A stretch of DNA of 64,000 bases from Dasyornis broadbenti (taxonomy: Eukaryota; Chordata; Aves; Passeriformes; Dasyornithidae), in contig VZRN01011464.1 of the NCBI GenBank assembly GCA_013397935.1, positions 1,038,244 to 1,102,243 of the forward strand. The letters are read 5' to 3'. The notes beneath the pieces are model-generated. The model was not told where the DNA came from. It saw only the letters and a list, made by a program, of their open reading frames with translations, and made no database searches. Both the position numbers and the translations under genes were made by a program. Below, piece after piece: positions 63,363 through 64,000 of this stretch; within the stretch, counting starts at the first letter, position 1; the number at the start of each line of letters is the position of its first letter.

Positions 63363-63659
63363 TTATTTATTTCCAATGTTTGCAGTAGTGTTTTCATAGT
63401 ATGAGATACTGTCTTGTGAATTCCTTTCCACTGAAAAATAGATATATAGTTCAATAAATATAACATAATGTTGACAGGTAAGCTTTTAGTTGTTAAGTTA
63501 TTGATTGAAAGAAATTAAATTTTACTTTCTATTTTGGGGTTTAAATTTTTTATCTGCATTGTGCAGATATTTTAACCTTTCAATTATGTTTCATTCTGTT
63601 GCAATATCATATTTGAGAGCATTGAAGTTAGTTTTGTGGGAAACTTTTTTCCCCCGCAG

Positions 63660-63803
63660 TTATTGCTGTTGACATCTTTGACAAGTCTAATTTCACGGGA
63701 GCTAGAATACCACGATTTCATGAGATTAAAGAAGATTACCCAAAAGATCTGGAGTCATCTGTTGTCTTCCCTGATACTTTGTTCAGACCTTCAGAAAGGA
63801 AAG
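63660..63803 (+). CDS. CELSR1: CELSR1 exon e18: GAIN domain, start of subdomain B
   Basis: Two bases complete an Ile codon split with e17. The exon ends with one base before gtaaaa; codons 852-899. The peptide reads IAVDIFDKSNFTGARIPRF, then KEDYPKDLESSVVFPDTLF. AVDIFDKxNFTGARxPRF is distinctive for CELSR1. NFT is a possible N-glycosylation site. The GPS cleavage site and Stachel sequence are encoded downstream, outside the window. Confidence 0.97.
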
Positions 63804-64000
63804 GTAAAATCTTTCTGCTGCTGTTTGGTGAGCAATTATGACCAGTTCCCAGGGAGCATGATAGATCCTCAGGGAGCAGAGTGGTACTAGGGTGAGAGCG
63901 GGGCGACCGTCTGCACAAGTGAACGTTATTTAGGGATGGAGCAGCTGTGCATACTTGTGAGGCATTTTGCCTGCCGGCAGCGATGGAGGCATGGGGGGCT
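63804..64000 (+). other. CELSR1: Start of intron after e18
   Basis: Donor gtaaaa, then 197 bases of intron to the window edge. The end is G+C-rich. No feature was recognised. Confidence 0.85.

Larger units (their letters stand above)
60921..63659 (+). other. CELSR1: Intron e17-e18
   Basis: A 2.7-kb intron, donor gtgagt, acceptor cccccgcag. Two CR1 LINE 3' ends in sense orientation lie at about 61335-61512 and 63165-63362, 1.65 kb apart. The stretch between them is not recognised. Confidence 0.9.
1..64000 (+). other. CELSR1: CELSR1 gene body, internal portion
   Basis: All recognisable coding sequence in the window belongs to one + strand gene for a Flamingo/CELSR protein. These are very large seven-pass adhesion receptors of the planar cell polarity pathway. 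They act at cell-cell junctions by homophilic contact, together with Frizzled and Vangl proteins. The seen exons join in one frame for 899 codons with no stop. Domain order is EGF, LamG, EGF, LamG, EGF, EGF, laminin EGF, HormR, partial GAIN, which is diagnostic of CELSR. Assignment to CELSR1 rather than CELSR2 or CELSR3 rests on remembered paralogue-specific stretches such as HGPSGEK, FSGES, YNGCPKAFEAGIWWPQTKFG and FDKSNFTGAR, and on the long introns. Neither the promoter nor the 3' end is in the window. Confidence 0.9.

Noticed and set aside
14723..63803. Assignment to CELSR2 or CELSR3
   Set aside because: Several EGF residues recall CELSR2, but e4, e5, e7, e14, e15 and e18 fit remembered CELSR1, and the intron lengths are larger than expected for the compact CELSR2 and CELSR3 genes.
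1..64000. CRISPR arrays, operons, tRNA or rRNA genes, or an undescribed defence-type system
   Set aside because: The window is a vertebrate intron-exon gene body. No regularly spaced repeats, no cloverleaf RNA and no second gene were seen.

Overview
The window is vertebrate nuclear DNA, most likely from a bird. It has short exons with GT-AG splice sites separated by long introns. It carries several 5'-truncated CR1-type LINE 3' ends with the (ATTCTRTG)-like tail typical of birds, and one avian-type endogenous retrovirus LTR. There are no prokaryotic features: no operons, ribosome binding sites or CRISPR arrays.

One gene can be supported across the whole window. It is the middle part of a Flamingo/CELSR adhesion GPCR on the + strand, best assigned to CELSR1. 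Eighteen consecutive coding exons (called e1-e18 here, because the gene's own numbering cannot be fixed from this window) lie between 14723 and 63803. They join without any frame break into 2700 coding bases, or 899 complete codons plus split codons at both ends. In order they encode the end of one EGF repeat and a full EGF (e1), laminin G domain 1 (e1-e5), an EGF (e6), laminin G domain 2 (e7-e10), two EGFs (e10-e11), a laminin-type EGF region (e12-e13), a hormone-receptor domain (e14-e15) and the first part of the GAIN domain (e16-e18). The cadherin repeats lie upstream of the window. The GPS, seven-pass membrane region and cytoplasmic tail lie downstream.

Layout: 1-14722 is the 3' part of a long intron. 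14723-22214 holds e1-e3. 22215-41740 is one 19.5-kb intron in the middle of laminin G domain 1. It contains a CpG-rich patch, a solo LTR with an internal deletion and two short tandem duplications. 41741-63803 is denser, with e4-e18. The last complete intron holds two CR1 copies in the same orientation. 63804-64000 is the start of the next intron.

I found no new multi-gene system. The points most worth checking are non-coding or splicing-related: an intron after e10 that stays open in frame for 198 codons, two poly-T/AG/GT sites that look like recursive-splice or microexon sites, a CpG-rich patch in the big intron, and a perfect paired-GATA inverted repeat. Human CELSR1, CELSR2 and LTR comparisons come from memory; no alignment was run.
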